Of a stretch of DNA of 64,000 nt, positions 49,705 through 61,268 are shown one piece after another. The stretch's first letter is position 1; the number at the start of each line of letters is the position of its first letter. The translations under genes and the position numbers were made by a program. Location: contig NC_010397.1 in NCBI RefSeq assembly GCF_000069185.1, positions 2,790,001 to 2,854,000 of the forward strand, in the 5' to 3' direction. This stretch comes from Mycobacteroides abscessus ATCC 19977. Lineage in GTDB: Bacteria; Actinomycetota; Actinomycetes; Mycobacteriales; Mycobacteriaceae. The notes beneath the pieces were generated by a model. That model made no database searches. It was not told the DNA's origin and was given only the letters and a program-made list of their open reading frames with translations.

Positions 49705-51128
49705 GTGAGCTCGCTTTCCGCCTCCGCCAGTATCGCGAATTCCTCATCCGGCGAGTTCGCCACCAGGCGGTGACGGCTGTACAGCGCGAAATACGCCATG
49801 AATGCCGCGAAGACCGCCAGACACAAGCCGGCCGCCACCGGATTGACCAGGAAGGTTGCGGCGACTGCCAACACCGCCACGATCAGCGCAAAGCTGGTAG
49901 TCACGATTCCGCCCGGTGTGCGGTAGGGCCGCGGCATATTCGGCTCGCGAACCCGCAACGTGATATGGCTGACCATCATCAGCACATAGCTCAGGGCGGC
50001 CCCGAAGACCGCCATGTTCAGCAGCAGGTCTCCATGTCCGGTCAGTGACAACGCAAATCCGACCACACCGGGGACGATCAGCGCCAGCGTCGGCGCCTTG
50101 CGGGAATTGGTCACCGAAAGAACCGTCGGCAGATAACCCGCGCGGGACAGTGCGAACAACTGTCGCGAGTAGGCGTAGATGATCGAGAAGAAGCTCGCGA
50201 TAAGCCCGGCCAACCCGATGTAGTTGACCAATTTCGCGGCGGTGCCGTGACCAAGCGCCTCAACCAACGGATTACCCGAATCGGACATCTGTTCCGCACC
50301 ACCGGCACCGGTGGTCAGCACCAGCGCCGTCGCACAGGTGACCAACAGCACGGCGATCGCCGCGATGATCCCGCGCGGTACGTTGCGTTCCGGGTGGGCC
50401 GTCTCCTCGGCTGCCAACGGCACGCCCTCCACGGCGAGGAAGAACCAAATGGCAAACGGGATGGCAGCCCAGATGCCCAGGTAACCGTGCGGCAAGATGC
50501 TGGACGATCCGGCCGCGCTTTCGTCCGCCGCGATGTTGGTCAAGTTGTGGAGGTCGAAATGACCGGCTGCGGCAATCGCGAAGATCAATAGCCCCACCAG
50601 GGCGATGGCGGTGATGACGAACATCACCTTCAGCGCCTCCCCGACACCGGAGAGATGGATTCCGATGAAAAAGGCATAGGCAGCCAGGTAGACCCACCAT
50701 CCGTTGGTGATCCCGAACAATCCCAGCGACTGCACGTAGGCGCCGATGAAGGTGGCGATGGCGGCGGGAGCGATCGAGTACTCGATGAGAATGGCTGTAC
50801 CAGTAGCGAATCCACCCCATGGGCCCAGGGCGCGACGCGCGAACGTGTAGCCGCCACCTGCGGTCGGGAGCGCCGAAGAAAGCTCCGCCATGCCCAGCAC
50901 CAGTGCCAGGTACATACCAGCGATGACCACAGTGGCAAGCGCCAGCCCGCCGAATCCGCCTTGCCTCAAGCCGAAGTTCCAGCCCGAGTAGTCCCCGGAT
51001 ACCACGTAACTCACCCCGAGGCCGGCCAGCAGCAGCCAGCCCGCGCTTCCCGATCTGAGCTGACGCTTGCGTAGATAATCCGCGCTCTCGAGATGTTCCT
51101 CGATGAGTCCGTGTTTGGTGGTCGCCAT
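49701..51128 (-). CDS. eat: Ethanolamine permease (APC family, Eat-like)
   Basis: A 475-residue transporter with about 12 helices. 'GLGVSYVVSGDYSGWNFGLR' at the N-terminus, 'AELSSALPTAGGGYTFARRA' and 'VEGVPLAAEETAHPERNVPR' are typical of ethanolamine permeases in the amino acid-polyamine superfamily. ATG 51128 follows AAGGAAA. It is coupled to eutB, so uptake and breakdown are expressed together. The aldehyde dehydrogenase lies 74 nt upstream. Confidence 0.9.
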   Translation of the reverse strand: MATTKHGLIEEHLESADYLRKRQLRSGSAGWLLLAGLGVSYVVSGDYSGWNFGLRQGGFGGLALATVVIAGMYLALVLGMAELSSALPTAGGGYTFARRALGPWGGFATGTAILIEYSIAPAAIATFIGAYVQSLGLFGITNGWWVYLAAYAFFIGIHLSGVGEALKVMFVITAIALVGLLIFAIAAAGHFDLHNLTNIAADESAAGSSSILPHGYLGIWAAIPFAIWFFLAVEGVPLAAEETAHPERNVPRGIIAAIAVLLVTCATALVLTTGAGGAEQMSDSGNPLVEALGHGTAAKLVNYIGLAGLIASFFSIIYAYSRQLFALSRAGYLPTVLSVTNSRKAPTLALIVPGVVGFALSLTGHGDLLLNMAVFGAALSYVLMMVSHITLRVREPNMPRPYRTPGGIVTTSFALIVAVLAVAATFLVNPVAAGLCLAVFAAFMAYFALYSRHRLVANSPDEEFAILAEAESELT

Positions 51129-51202
51129 ATCGTTTCCTTGTTCTCTGCAGTTCAATTCAGTGGGATGACTTCACTTTCGGGTGTTATCGCCGACGGTGGC
51201 GG

Positions 51203-52726
<1,524 letters not shown>

Positions 52727-52788
52727 GGAGGTCTCCTACCTTCAAGGCGACAGATGTGTCGGTGATCACTCAAGGTAGGTAGTGGCCC

Positions 52789-52807
52789 GTTGCAGCACGG
52801 TTGCAAC
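52789..52807. promoter_or_regulatory. Dyad upstream of the aldehyde dehydrogenase
   Basis: GTTGCA (52789-52794) and TGCAAC (52802-52807) form a perfect 6-bp inverted repeat with a 7-base spacer. It lies 63-81 nt upstream of GTG 52726 and 24 nt after the regulator stop, a suitable place for the adjacent GAF regulator to bind. Confidence 0.5.
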
Positions 52808-52830
52808 CTTCACTCCGGCGCGCGCCGGGC

Positions 52831-54135
52831 TCAGGCCAAGTCTGAATCCAGCGCGATCAGGTGACCGCGAGCCTCCGACCGCGCCACCGCGCCCGCGCCG
52901 GGGTGATCGTGCAGCCCTTGCCAGCCCTCACGGTTGTCCCGAGCCTCCGGCAGATCTAGCCAGCGGCGCAGCAAGTGCAGATCGCCGCTGGCCAGGACGG
53001 CACCCCGAAGGCTGGTGCTCAGCTCCAGGCGCAACCGCGCAACCGCCGGCGCCGCCGAACGAGGCAGCAGCTCACCGTGATAGTGATCCATGGCGTTGGC
53101 GATCTCCCCCGCCCGCAGTGCGGAGAAGACATCAGCCATGTCGCTTCGCACCTTCTTGAGCAGCCGGTACGGCCGTGACCCGATCAGCTCGCCTCCCACG
53201 ATGCGGCGTAGTCGCGACATTTCCGCGCGAATGGTCACCACGTCGAGGTCGTTCTCGTCGAGCAGCATCGCCAGGTGATCGGCGCTCAGGCCCTCGGGGT
53301 GCCTAAGCAACAGCGCCAGGATCTCGGCATGACGTCCCGACAGCCGATGTGTGCGTTCGCCGTCCGCGGTGTGTAGCACCGGGCGGCCGACACCGAGCAG
53401 GGTCAGCCGGGGCCCGGTGTCGGCGTCTACCTGAACGCGCCCCGGATAGTCCAGGGCGATGAAATGCTCGACGGCCACCGCCGTCGCACGCACCAGCGCC
53501 AAGGTCTGCGGGGAGGCGATGTCCACACCGCCGGTAAGGTCCAGACTCCCCAGTGGCGTTCCGGACAGCGGGTCGTGTATCGGGACCGCGGTGCACGACC
53601 AGGGTCGCACCAGCCTGCAGAAGTGTTCGCTCCCCCGGATCTGTACCTCGCGGTCCAGCGCCAGCGCGGTACCCGGGGCGTTGGTGCCCACGGCGCGCTC
53701 ACTCCAATCGGCACCCGGAACAAAATTCATCGCGGCCGCCTTGCGGCCTGCCCCGGAATCGCCCTCCACCCAGAGCAGCGCGCCATCGGCAGCGGTGACC
53801 CCGACAAGTGCACCTGAGTCGGCAGCGTGATCCACCAGTAGGCGGCGGATCACCGGCAGCGCCCGGGCGAGCGGATGACTGTTGCGTAATTCGGTCAGTT
53901 GCGTGGCGGCAGCCGCCTCACCTGGCCCTCGGTCAGGATCGACCCCGGTGGCCAGGCTGCGCTGCCAGCTGTCGGTCACCAGGCGCGGCAGCGGTATCGA
54001 CTCCAGATATGAACCATCTACCTGGCCCGTCACAAAGAGCTCGTGCGCGTCGCGTACGGATGTCAGCGATACGCGGGCGGGCCCACAACGCGCCGATGTT
54101 CTCGTAGTCGCCACAGTCTCCAAGCTCTCTGCCAT
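52831..54135 (-). CDS. GAF-domain transcriptional regulator of the ethanolamine/aldehyde genes
   Basis: A 434-residue regulator. The N-terminal 'LPRLVTDSWQRSLATGVDPD' and the GAF region with 'FVPGADWSERAVGTNAPGTA' resemble AcoR-type sensors. The C-terminal 150 residues form a winged-helix domain ('HAEILALLLRHPEGLSADHL', 'RAEMSRLRRIVGGELIGSRP') instead of a sigma54 AAA domain. ATG 54135 is used; the frame is open to 54255. It lies directly upstream of aldehyde dehydrogenase-eat-eutBC on the same strand, so it probably activates them. The inducer could be ethanolamine or acetaldehyde; inference. Confidence 0.75.
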   Translation of the reverse strand: MAESLETVATTRTSARCGPARVSLTSVRDAHELFVTGQVDGSYLESIPLPRLVTDSWQRSLATGVDPDRGPGEAAAATQLTELRNSHPLARALPVIRRLLVDHAADSGALVGVTAADGALLWVEGDSGAGRKAAAMNFVPGADWSERAVGTNAPGTALALDREVQIRGSEHFCRLVRPWSCTAVPIHDPLSGTPLGSLDLTGGVDIASPQTLALVRATAVAVEHFIALDYPGRVQVDADTGPRLTLLGVGRPVLHTADGERTHRLSGRHAEILALLLRHPEGLSADHLAMLLDENDLDVVTIRAEMSRLRRIVGGELIGSRPYRLLKKVRSDMADVFSALRAGEIANAMDHYHGELLPRSAAPAVARLRLELSTSLRGAVLASGDLHLLRRWLDLPEARDNREGWQGLHDHPGAGAVARSEARGHLIALDSDLA

Positions 54136-54260
54136 CGCCGTTCTTGCAGGCACGGCCGATATTCTCACGATACTTGGACGTGGGCACCGCGATGGGGAAC
54201 TGCGCGATATCCGCGATACATGCGGGACACCGATCGAGCGGTCGCCGGAGGGCACGGCCC

Positions 54261-56442
<2,182 letters not shown>

Positions 56443-56541
56443 GGGGACCACTCTCGTTAGGGGCGTGTGGGCATATCAATTATGAACCACCGCCGATTCG
56501 TCGATTCGCGCGCTGTTCACTCAATGGAACGAGCCGCGCTA

Positions 56542-56637
56542 TCTGCGCTCTTCGCGCAAGCCGCTCATCGGTGTCTGCGCTCTTCGCGCAAGCCGCTCAT
56601 CGGTGTCTGCGCTCTTCGCGCAAGCCGCTCATCGGTG
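56542..56637 (+). repeat. Three perfect copies of a 32-bp tandem repeat
   Basis: Three identical 32-base units at 56542-56573, 56574-56605 and 56606-56637, each with a TGCGC-TCTTC-GCGCA hairpin. The third copy contains the ribE stop codon at 56629-56631, so the array covers the last codons of ribE and extends toward ribBA. No spacers, so it is not CRISPR. It is a candidate variable-number locus. Confidence 0.9.
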
Positions 56638-57222
56638 CTCAAGCAATCTCTCGACGTACTTCGCGATCACATCCACCTCGAGATTGACCGTCGTTCCCAC
56701 CGCCGCGGCGCCCAGCGTGGTCAGATCCAGCGTGGTCGGAATGAGCGACACCTCGAACCAATCCGGCCCCAGCCCGGAGACCGTCAGGGACACCCCGTCC
56801 ACGGTGATCGATCCCTTTTCGACCACATACCTGGCCACCGCCGAGGGCAGTGAGACCCGCACCACTTCCCAGTTCTCCGACGGTGAGCGCGACAGCACAT
56901 TGCCGGTGCCGTCGACATGCCCCTGCACGATGTGCCCGCCGAGCCGGCTGTTGACCGCCGCCGCCCGCTCCAGGTTGACCTTGGCGCCCGCCTCGATCTT
57001 GTCCAGACTGGACCGTGCCAGCGTCTCGCCCATCACGTCCGTGGTGAAGACGCCCCCCTCGCGTACATCGACCACCGTCAGGCACACGCCGTTGACGGCG
57101 ATCGAGTCGCCGTGTTTCGCGTCCTCCACGACGAGAGGTCCGAGCACAGTGAGACGGGCAGAGTCCCCGAGGTCCTCCCTGCCCAGGATCTCGCCAAGCT
57201 CCTCAACGATTCCTGTGAACAT
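56629..57222 (-). CDS. ribE: Riboflavin synthase alpha chain
   Basis: A 197-residue enzyme that dismutates two lumazines to riboflavin. The two homologous halves are seen: N-half 'MFTGIVEELGEILGREDLGD' with 'DSIAVNGVCLTVVDVREGGV', and C-half 'HIVQGHVDGTGNVLSRSPSE' with 'KGSITVDGVSLTVSGLGPDW'. ATG 57222 has TAGGCT six bases upstream. The stop falls inside the third 32-bp repeat. Located upstream of ribBA on the same strand; gene is also called ribC in M. tuberculosis. Confidence 0.94.
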   Translation of the reverse strand: MFTGIVEELGEILGREDLGDSARLTVLGPLVVEDAKHGDSIAVNGVCLTVVDVREGGVFTTDVMGETLARSSLDKIEAGAKVNLERAAAVNSRLGGHIVQGHVDGTGNVLSRSPSENWEVVRVSLPSAVARYVVEKGSITVDGVSLTVSGLGPDWFEVSLIPTTLDLTTLGAAAVGTTVNLEVDVIAKYVERLLEHR

Positions 57223-57228
57223 TCGACA

Positions 57229-57234
57229 AGCCTA
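57229..57234 (-). promoter_or_regulatory. -10 hexamer for leaderless ribE
   Basis: On the minus strand TAGGCT is six bases before ATG 57222. Confidence 0.5.
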
Positions 57235-57280
57235 GCGCCGCCGCCGCTCCCCTTTTGATCGCCTTATCGTGCAATCGGTT

Positions 57281-57883
57281 TCAGGCGCGCGTTCCCGCCG
57301 CCGCGCACGCCATCTGCACATCATTGGCGTCCTTGTTGAGATCGCCGGCCTTGCCGTTGACCGAGTCCTGCCCGATGCGCAGACCCATCAGGACCACGAG
57401 CTTGTACGCGTCGCCCGACCACGCATGCATGGGGGCGGCCAGCTCAGGGGCCAGCCCGGGGGTATTGGCCGCGTCATTCGCCACCTCCGCGGCCTGACGC
57501 AACGCGGTCCGTCCCACGACATTCGTGTTGGCGGCGATGGCGTTGTTGTAGTCGCCCTCAGCTACCGACATCTCGTTAGCGAAGTCCGAGTAATTGGTGG
57601 CGGCATATGCCATGGCGTTCGACATTTTCGAACACGCCATGACCGCCGCGTCGCTATCGCCCGCGGGCACCTCCAGCGGCGCAGCACCGGCCTCGGCATT
57701 GACCGGCGGCGGTGTGGCCACGACGGGCTGATCGACCACCTGCGCAGGCGCCGGGGCCGGGGCGGGCACGCCTGGCCCGCCGTCGTTGGGGTCGGCGTAG
57801 GAGCTGGGTGCCACCGCAAGACCGGCCGCGAACGCGGTGACCGCGGGAACCGCCAAGTACCGGCGGATATTAAGTAGCCTCAT
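57281..57883 (-). CDS. Secreted protein with Pro/Ala-rich linker, unknown function
   Basis: A 200-residue exported protein. ATG 57883 follows GGAGAGGAA. The signal peptide 'YLAVPAVTAFAAGLAVAPSS' is cleaved near 'SSYADPND'. A Pro-Ala linker leads to a helical domain from about residue 80 with two Cys ('VMACSKMSNAMAYAATNYSD' and 'DVQMACAAAG') that could form a disulfide. The family is not recognised; similar mycobacterial proteins are often surface or secreted. An in-frame start at 57931 has no ribosome site. Confidence 0.7.
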   Translation of the reverse strand: MRLLNIRRYLAVPAVTAFAAGLAVAPSSYADPNDGGPGVPAPAPAPAQVVDQPVVATPPPVNAEAGAAPLEVPAGDSDAAVMACSKMSNAMAYAATNYSDFANEMSVAEGDYNNAIAANTNVVGRTALRQAAEVANDAANTPGLAPELAAPMHAWSGDAYKLVVLMGLRIGQDSVNGKAGDLNKDANDVQMACAAAGTRA

Positions 57884-58347
57884 CGATTCCTCTCCAGATG
57901 ATCGGCTGCACGAGGGCGGGCTCCGCGACACTGCGTGACAAACCTAGCGGCCACGCCGCCCAGCGGGCGTGCGCGATGCCGTACCGATCTGACTATAGGT
58001 AATCGGCGCAGTCGCAACTGTCGGTAACCTGAACGCACAATTAACAACTCATGGCAGCATGGATTTCCACTATCCGTTGAAATTCGCCTGCTACTAGCGC
58101 CCCCAAAGCCCCCAACAGCCACATTGCTCACAGTGAGGTATCTGTCACCTTGTATGCGATTCTGCAGGCAGATGAGTTTTCGAGTTTCGATCACGCCGGT
58201 TCGAACGGTGTGGGCATACGTTCGAAATAGATAGACATTGGGCGCTAACTGTTATCTGTCCCTTTACCGTTCCGACATAAAGCCACCCAATCATTCGTCG
58301 GGACAGCTCCCATATCGGACAAACGGACCTGAGAGGCCCTATCGCCC
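57884..58347. promoter_or_regulatory. Divergent promoter region of the secreted protein and porin genes
   Basis: A 464-nt gap without a supported gene. It is AT-richer than the flanks in places (58000-58260) and holds a perfect dyad at 58200-58226. GAGAGG lies before ATG 58348. The long distance suggests an extended 5' leader or several regulator sites for the porin. Confidence 0.55.
58200..58226. promoter_or_regulatory. Perfect dyad upstream of the porin genes
   Basis: TTCGAACG (58200-58207) and CGTTCGAA (58219-58226) are exact inverted repeats with an 11-base spacer. The spacer is too long for the mycobacterial LexA box (TCGAAC-N4-GTTCGA). The binding factor is unknown. Confidence 0.55.
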
Positions 58348-59034
58348 ATGCTGAAAAGTCTCGTCTCGCTGACTACTGTTTGCGCTCTGGCGCTGACGGC
58401 GCCCCTCGCGTTTGCCGACCCCGAAGATCCGAACCCAGCCCCCGCCCCCGCCCCCGCGCAGCCGGTCGCCAATGACGTGCCCCCGGGCCCCGATGGCGCG
58501 ATTGCTTCCGCCGAGCCAGGAAACTTGATCACCCCAGACGGCTGGACCGTTACCGTCGCCGGAAAGAACGAGTCCCTGTTGCCGGTCGCTCCCCTCACCA
58601 CCGCGCTGTCGTCCCGCGAATACATCGTGGGCGGAAGCTTTATCGGCGCGGTCTCAGGTGCGGGCAAGACCAAGCTCGCCGGCGGATCGCTGGAGGCCGG
58701 ATACCAGATCGGCTGCGGCATCATGGGCGGCCCCGTCGAGCTCACGGCCGGTATCGGCCTCTCCGGCGGTTTCGGAACCAGCGGTCTGACCAGCGTATCG
58801 CTGCCGATCAACGGCCTGGTCAAGGTCGACCTCAAGCCGGGCCAGGTGACCATCGTGCCGGTCAACAAGAAGTCCTTCGAGGGCAAGACCACCCGCACCA
58901 CCATCACGGGCTTCCGCATCAAGATCGACAGCTGCGTTGGCCAGTCGTTCATTCGCTCGTACGCGACGATGACGAGTTCCACCGACAACACCGACGACGT
59001 GGTCACCTACATGGGTATCACCAAGGCCGTCTGA
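58348..59034 (+). CDS. MspA-family porin-like protein, copy 1
   Basis: A 228-residue exported protein. The signal peptide 'MLKSLVSLTTVCALALTAPL' is cleaved after 'FADPED'. The mature part has MspA-family blocks: 'SREYIVGGSFIGAVSG' and 'GGSLEAGYQIGCGIMGG', then beta strands with 'VTIVPVNKKSFEGKTT', and the end 'CVGQSFIRSYATMTSS'. Cys in 'QIGCGI' and 'DSCVGQ' may pair, unlike classical MspA. Pore activity is inferred from family. It is one of two equal-length tandem copies. Confidence 0.82.
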   Translation: MLKSLVSLTTVCALALTAPLAFADPEDPNPAPAPAPAQPVANDVPPGPDGAIASAEPGNLITPDGWTVTVAGKNESLLPVAPLTTALSSREYIVGGSFIGAVSGAGKTKLAGGSLEAGYQIGCGIMGGPVELTAGIGLSGGFGTSGLTSVSLPINGLVKVDLKPGQVTIVPVNKKSFEGKTTRTTITGFRIKIDSCVGQSFIRSYATMTSSTDNTDDVVTYMGITKAV

Positions 59035-59091
59035 TAGATGAACGACACCCATTCGAACTCCTCACACCTGAGCACGAGAGGCGCCACCCCC

Positions 59092-59778
59092 ATGCTGAAG
59101 AGTCTTGCCGCCGCCACCGCCGTGTGCGCGCTGGCCGTTACCGCACCGTTCGCCCTGGCAGACCCCGGCGACCCGCCCGCCCCGGTGCAGCCCGTGGCCG
59201 ATGCGCCGCCGCCCGCCGACGGCCCGCCGCCGGACAATGGCGTCGTCGCCTCCGAGGAACCCGGCATCGTCACTACGCCGGATGGCTGGAACCTGAAGGT
59301 TGCCGCCAAGGACGAGACCCAGCTGCCCATTCCCCCGCTGACCACCTCATTGGCCTCGCGCGAGTACCTGGTGGGCGGCACCTTCACCGGGTCGGTCACC
59401 GGCTCGGGAAGCACCACCCTCAGCGGCGGCACGCTGGAGGCCGGATACCAGATCGGCTGCGGTATCAGCCTGGCGTGGGTCAAGCTCAACGGCGGTGCCA
59501 ACATCACCCCGGCCATCAGCGCCGCCGGTGTCCCCACCGTGAGCGCCGGTATCACCGGTTCGATCGAAGTCCACCCGCAGCCCGGTGAGGTCATCAACGT
59601 CAGCGTCGACAAGAAGAAATACAAAGGCAAGGAAGCCCGTGTCACGCTCAAGGATGTCCACATCAAGATCGACGGTTGCGTCGGGCAGTCCTTCCTGCGC
59701 TCCTACGCGGTGATGACCAGCTCATCGAAGGACAACGACGACATCGTCGCGTACTACGGTGTGACAAAGACGTTCTGA
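59092..59778 (+). CDS. MspA-family porin-like protein, copy 2
   Basis: A 228-residue paralogue of the preceding gene, with the same length and layout: signal peptide 'MLKSLAAATAVCALAVTAPF', Pro-rich lead, 'SREYLVGGTFTGSVTG', 'GGTLEAGYQIGCGISLA' and 'CVGQSFLRSYAVMTSS'. Both genes have GAGAGG upstream. ATG 59092 matches copy 1; the longer frame from 59038 lacks homology. Recent tandem duplication is likely. Together with copy 1 it probably forms or contributes to outer-membrane pores. Confidence 0.82.
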   Translation: MLKSLAAATAVCALAVTAPFALADPGDPPAPVQPVADAPPPADGPPPDNGVVASEEPGIVTTPDGWNLKVAAKDETQLPIPPLTTSLASREYLVGGTFTGSVTGSGSTTLSGGTLEAGYQIGCGISLAWVKLNGGANITPAISAAGVPTVSAGITGSIEVHPQPGEVINVSVDKKKYKGKEARVTLKDVHIKIDGCVGQSFLRSYAVMTSSSKDNDDIVAYYGVTKTF

Positions 59779-59846
59779 TACAAGGTCTTTCGTCGCCCTA
59801 GGCGAGCCAAAAGACGCATCGGATATCGAACCCAGAGGAGAAGCCA

Positions 59847-60605
59847 ATGACGGGCATCCATCGCCGCTCAACGAGGAAGACATCTACCCCGCGGATGGCG
59901 GCGGGAGCCTTCGCCCTGGGTTCGATATTCGCATTCCCGGCTGTCGCGGCCGCCGACCCGGCTCCCCCGCCGGCCCCGGTGCCGGGCCTGACCGGCACCA
60001 ATGACGCCTACTCGCCTGATCCTCCGGCGAACCTACCCCCACAGCAGGGCCTGCTCTCACCACTTGAACAGAGCACCGGGCGCGGCGAGGGGCCGGCGGG
60101 ACTGCCGACCCCGCTGCCAGACCTTCAGCAGGGCGCGGTCAACGAGTTCGTGCTGGCGCAGAACAACACTCCGTCTGCGCCGGGAACTTCGCCCGACACA
60201 CAGCGCGCGCCGAACACCAACGCCCTGAACAACCAGTACCTGATGCCGCAGAACATCAAGCCCGCGGCGCCCGGCCAAGGACAGTTGTTTGATGTCGAGC
60301 CTGGCGAGGAAAACGCCGACCTCACCAAGACCGAGGCTCTCAAGCACCTCTGGCACGGGTACCAAAATGGTCAGTACCGCGGCGGCTTCGTGAATCGCGG
60401 GAACAAGGAAACGCTCAACCAGCCGCTCCCGGGTACCGCTCCGCCGCCCGGAACCCGGATCCCGGGCCTCGGTGACGACTCTCAGGGGCCGCCACCCGAG
60501 CAGTGGCACTGGACTCCCCCCGAGCCCCCCGAAGGTGCTGCCCCGGCAGCACCCGGTACGCCTCCGGTTCCGCCGGCACCGCCGGTGCCCGCACCTCCCG
60601 CGTAG
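59847..60605 (+). CDS. Proline-rich exported protein of unknown function
   Basis: A 252-residue exported protein. ATG 59847 has GAGGAG upstream. The signal peptide is at residues 15-38 ('AAGAFALGSIFAFPAVAAAD'). The mature chain is low complexity and Pro-rich, with one more ordered stretch, 'TEALKHLWHGYQNGQYRGGF', and a Pro-Ala tail. The family is unknown; such proteins often span the cell wall. It follows the two porin genes on the same strand. Its TAG abuts the convergent metI stop (TAGCTA). Confidence 0.65.
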   Translation: MTGIHRRSTRKTSTPRMAAGAFALGSIFAFPAVAAADPAPPPAPVPGLTGTNDAYSPDPPANLPPQQGLLSPLEQSTGRGEGPAGLPTPLPDLQQGAVNEFVLAQNNTPSAPGTSPDTQRAPNTNALNNQYLMPQNIKPAAPGQGQLFDVEPGEENADLTKTEALKHLWHGYQNGQYRGGFVNRGNKETLNQPLPGTAPPPGTRIPGLGDDSQGPPPEQWHWTPPEPPEGAAPAAPGTPPVPPAPPVPAPPA

Positions 60606-61268
60606 CTATCGCCGCAGCGCTTTGCGCGCCAGATAGTTTCCGAAGAACTGGGCCGCTTGGACCAGCGCGATGATGATGACGGTCGACACGATGGTCACCT
60701 GCCAATTGAAGCGCTGGTATCCCTGCACTATCGCGAAGTCCCCCAGGCCCCCACCGCCGACCAGCCCCGCCATGGCGGACATGTCGACGATGCCGATCAG
60801 TACGAAGGTATACCCGAGGATCAAAGGCCCCAGCGCTTCCGGCACCAATAAGGTCACGATGATGCGCAACGGACCTGCTCCCACCGCGCGGGCCGCCTCG
60901 ATGACTCCGGGATCGATGGTCACCAAATTCTGTTCGACGATACGGGCAATCGCGAAGGACGCGGCGACGATCATCACGAACACCACGGCGGTGGTACCGA
61001 TCGTCGTACCCACTACCCCCAGAGTGATGGGCCCGAGTGCTGCGATCAATACCACGAACGGAATCGGCCGAACAATGTTTACCACCACATTCAGCAAGGT
61101 GTGCAGCAACCGATTCTGCAGTAGGCCACCGGATCTGGTGGTGTACAACAACACTCCGAGTGCCAAACCGACGAGCCCACCCACGACCAGGGTGATGGAC
61201 ACCATGTACAAGGTGTCGCCGAAGGCCTCGAACAATTGCGGGCGCAGCCGCTCCCAATTCGTCGTCAT
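60606..61268 (-). CDS. metI: MetI-like D-methionine ABC importer permease
   Basis: A 220-residue permease with five or so helices. The EAA loop is seen as 'EAARAVGAGPLRIIVTLLVP', contacting MetN. 'PIPFVVLIAALGPITLG' and 'IVDMSAMAGLVGGGGLGDFA' are typical of MetI. ATG 61268 overlaps the metN stop (ATGA). Third in metQ-metN-metI. Confidence 0.92.
   Translation of the reverse strand: MTTNWERLRPQLFEAFGDTLYMVSITLVVGGLVGLALGVLLYTTRSGGLLQNRLLHTLLNVVVNIVRPIPFVVLIAALGPITLGVVGTTIGTTAVVFVMIVAASFAIARIVEQNLVTIDPGVIEAARAVGAGPLRIIVTLLVPEALGPLILGYTFVLIGIVDMSAMAGLVGGGGLGDFAIVQGYQRFNWQVTIVSTVIIIALVQAAQFFGNYLARKALRR

Noticed and set aside
56443..56541. FMN riboswitch before ribBA
   Set aside because: The gap is short and lacks the conserved RFN helices; only tandem repeats and a short leader are seen.
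56542..56637. CRISPR-like array
   Set aside because: The repeats are directly adjacent with no spacers and no cas genes are nearby.
58200..58226. LexA/SOS box
   Set aside because: Half-sites look similar to TCGAAC/GTTCGA, but the spacer between them is 13 rather than 4 bases.
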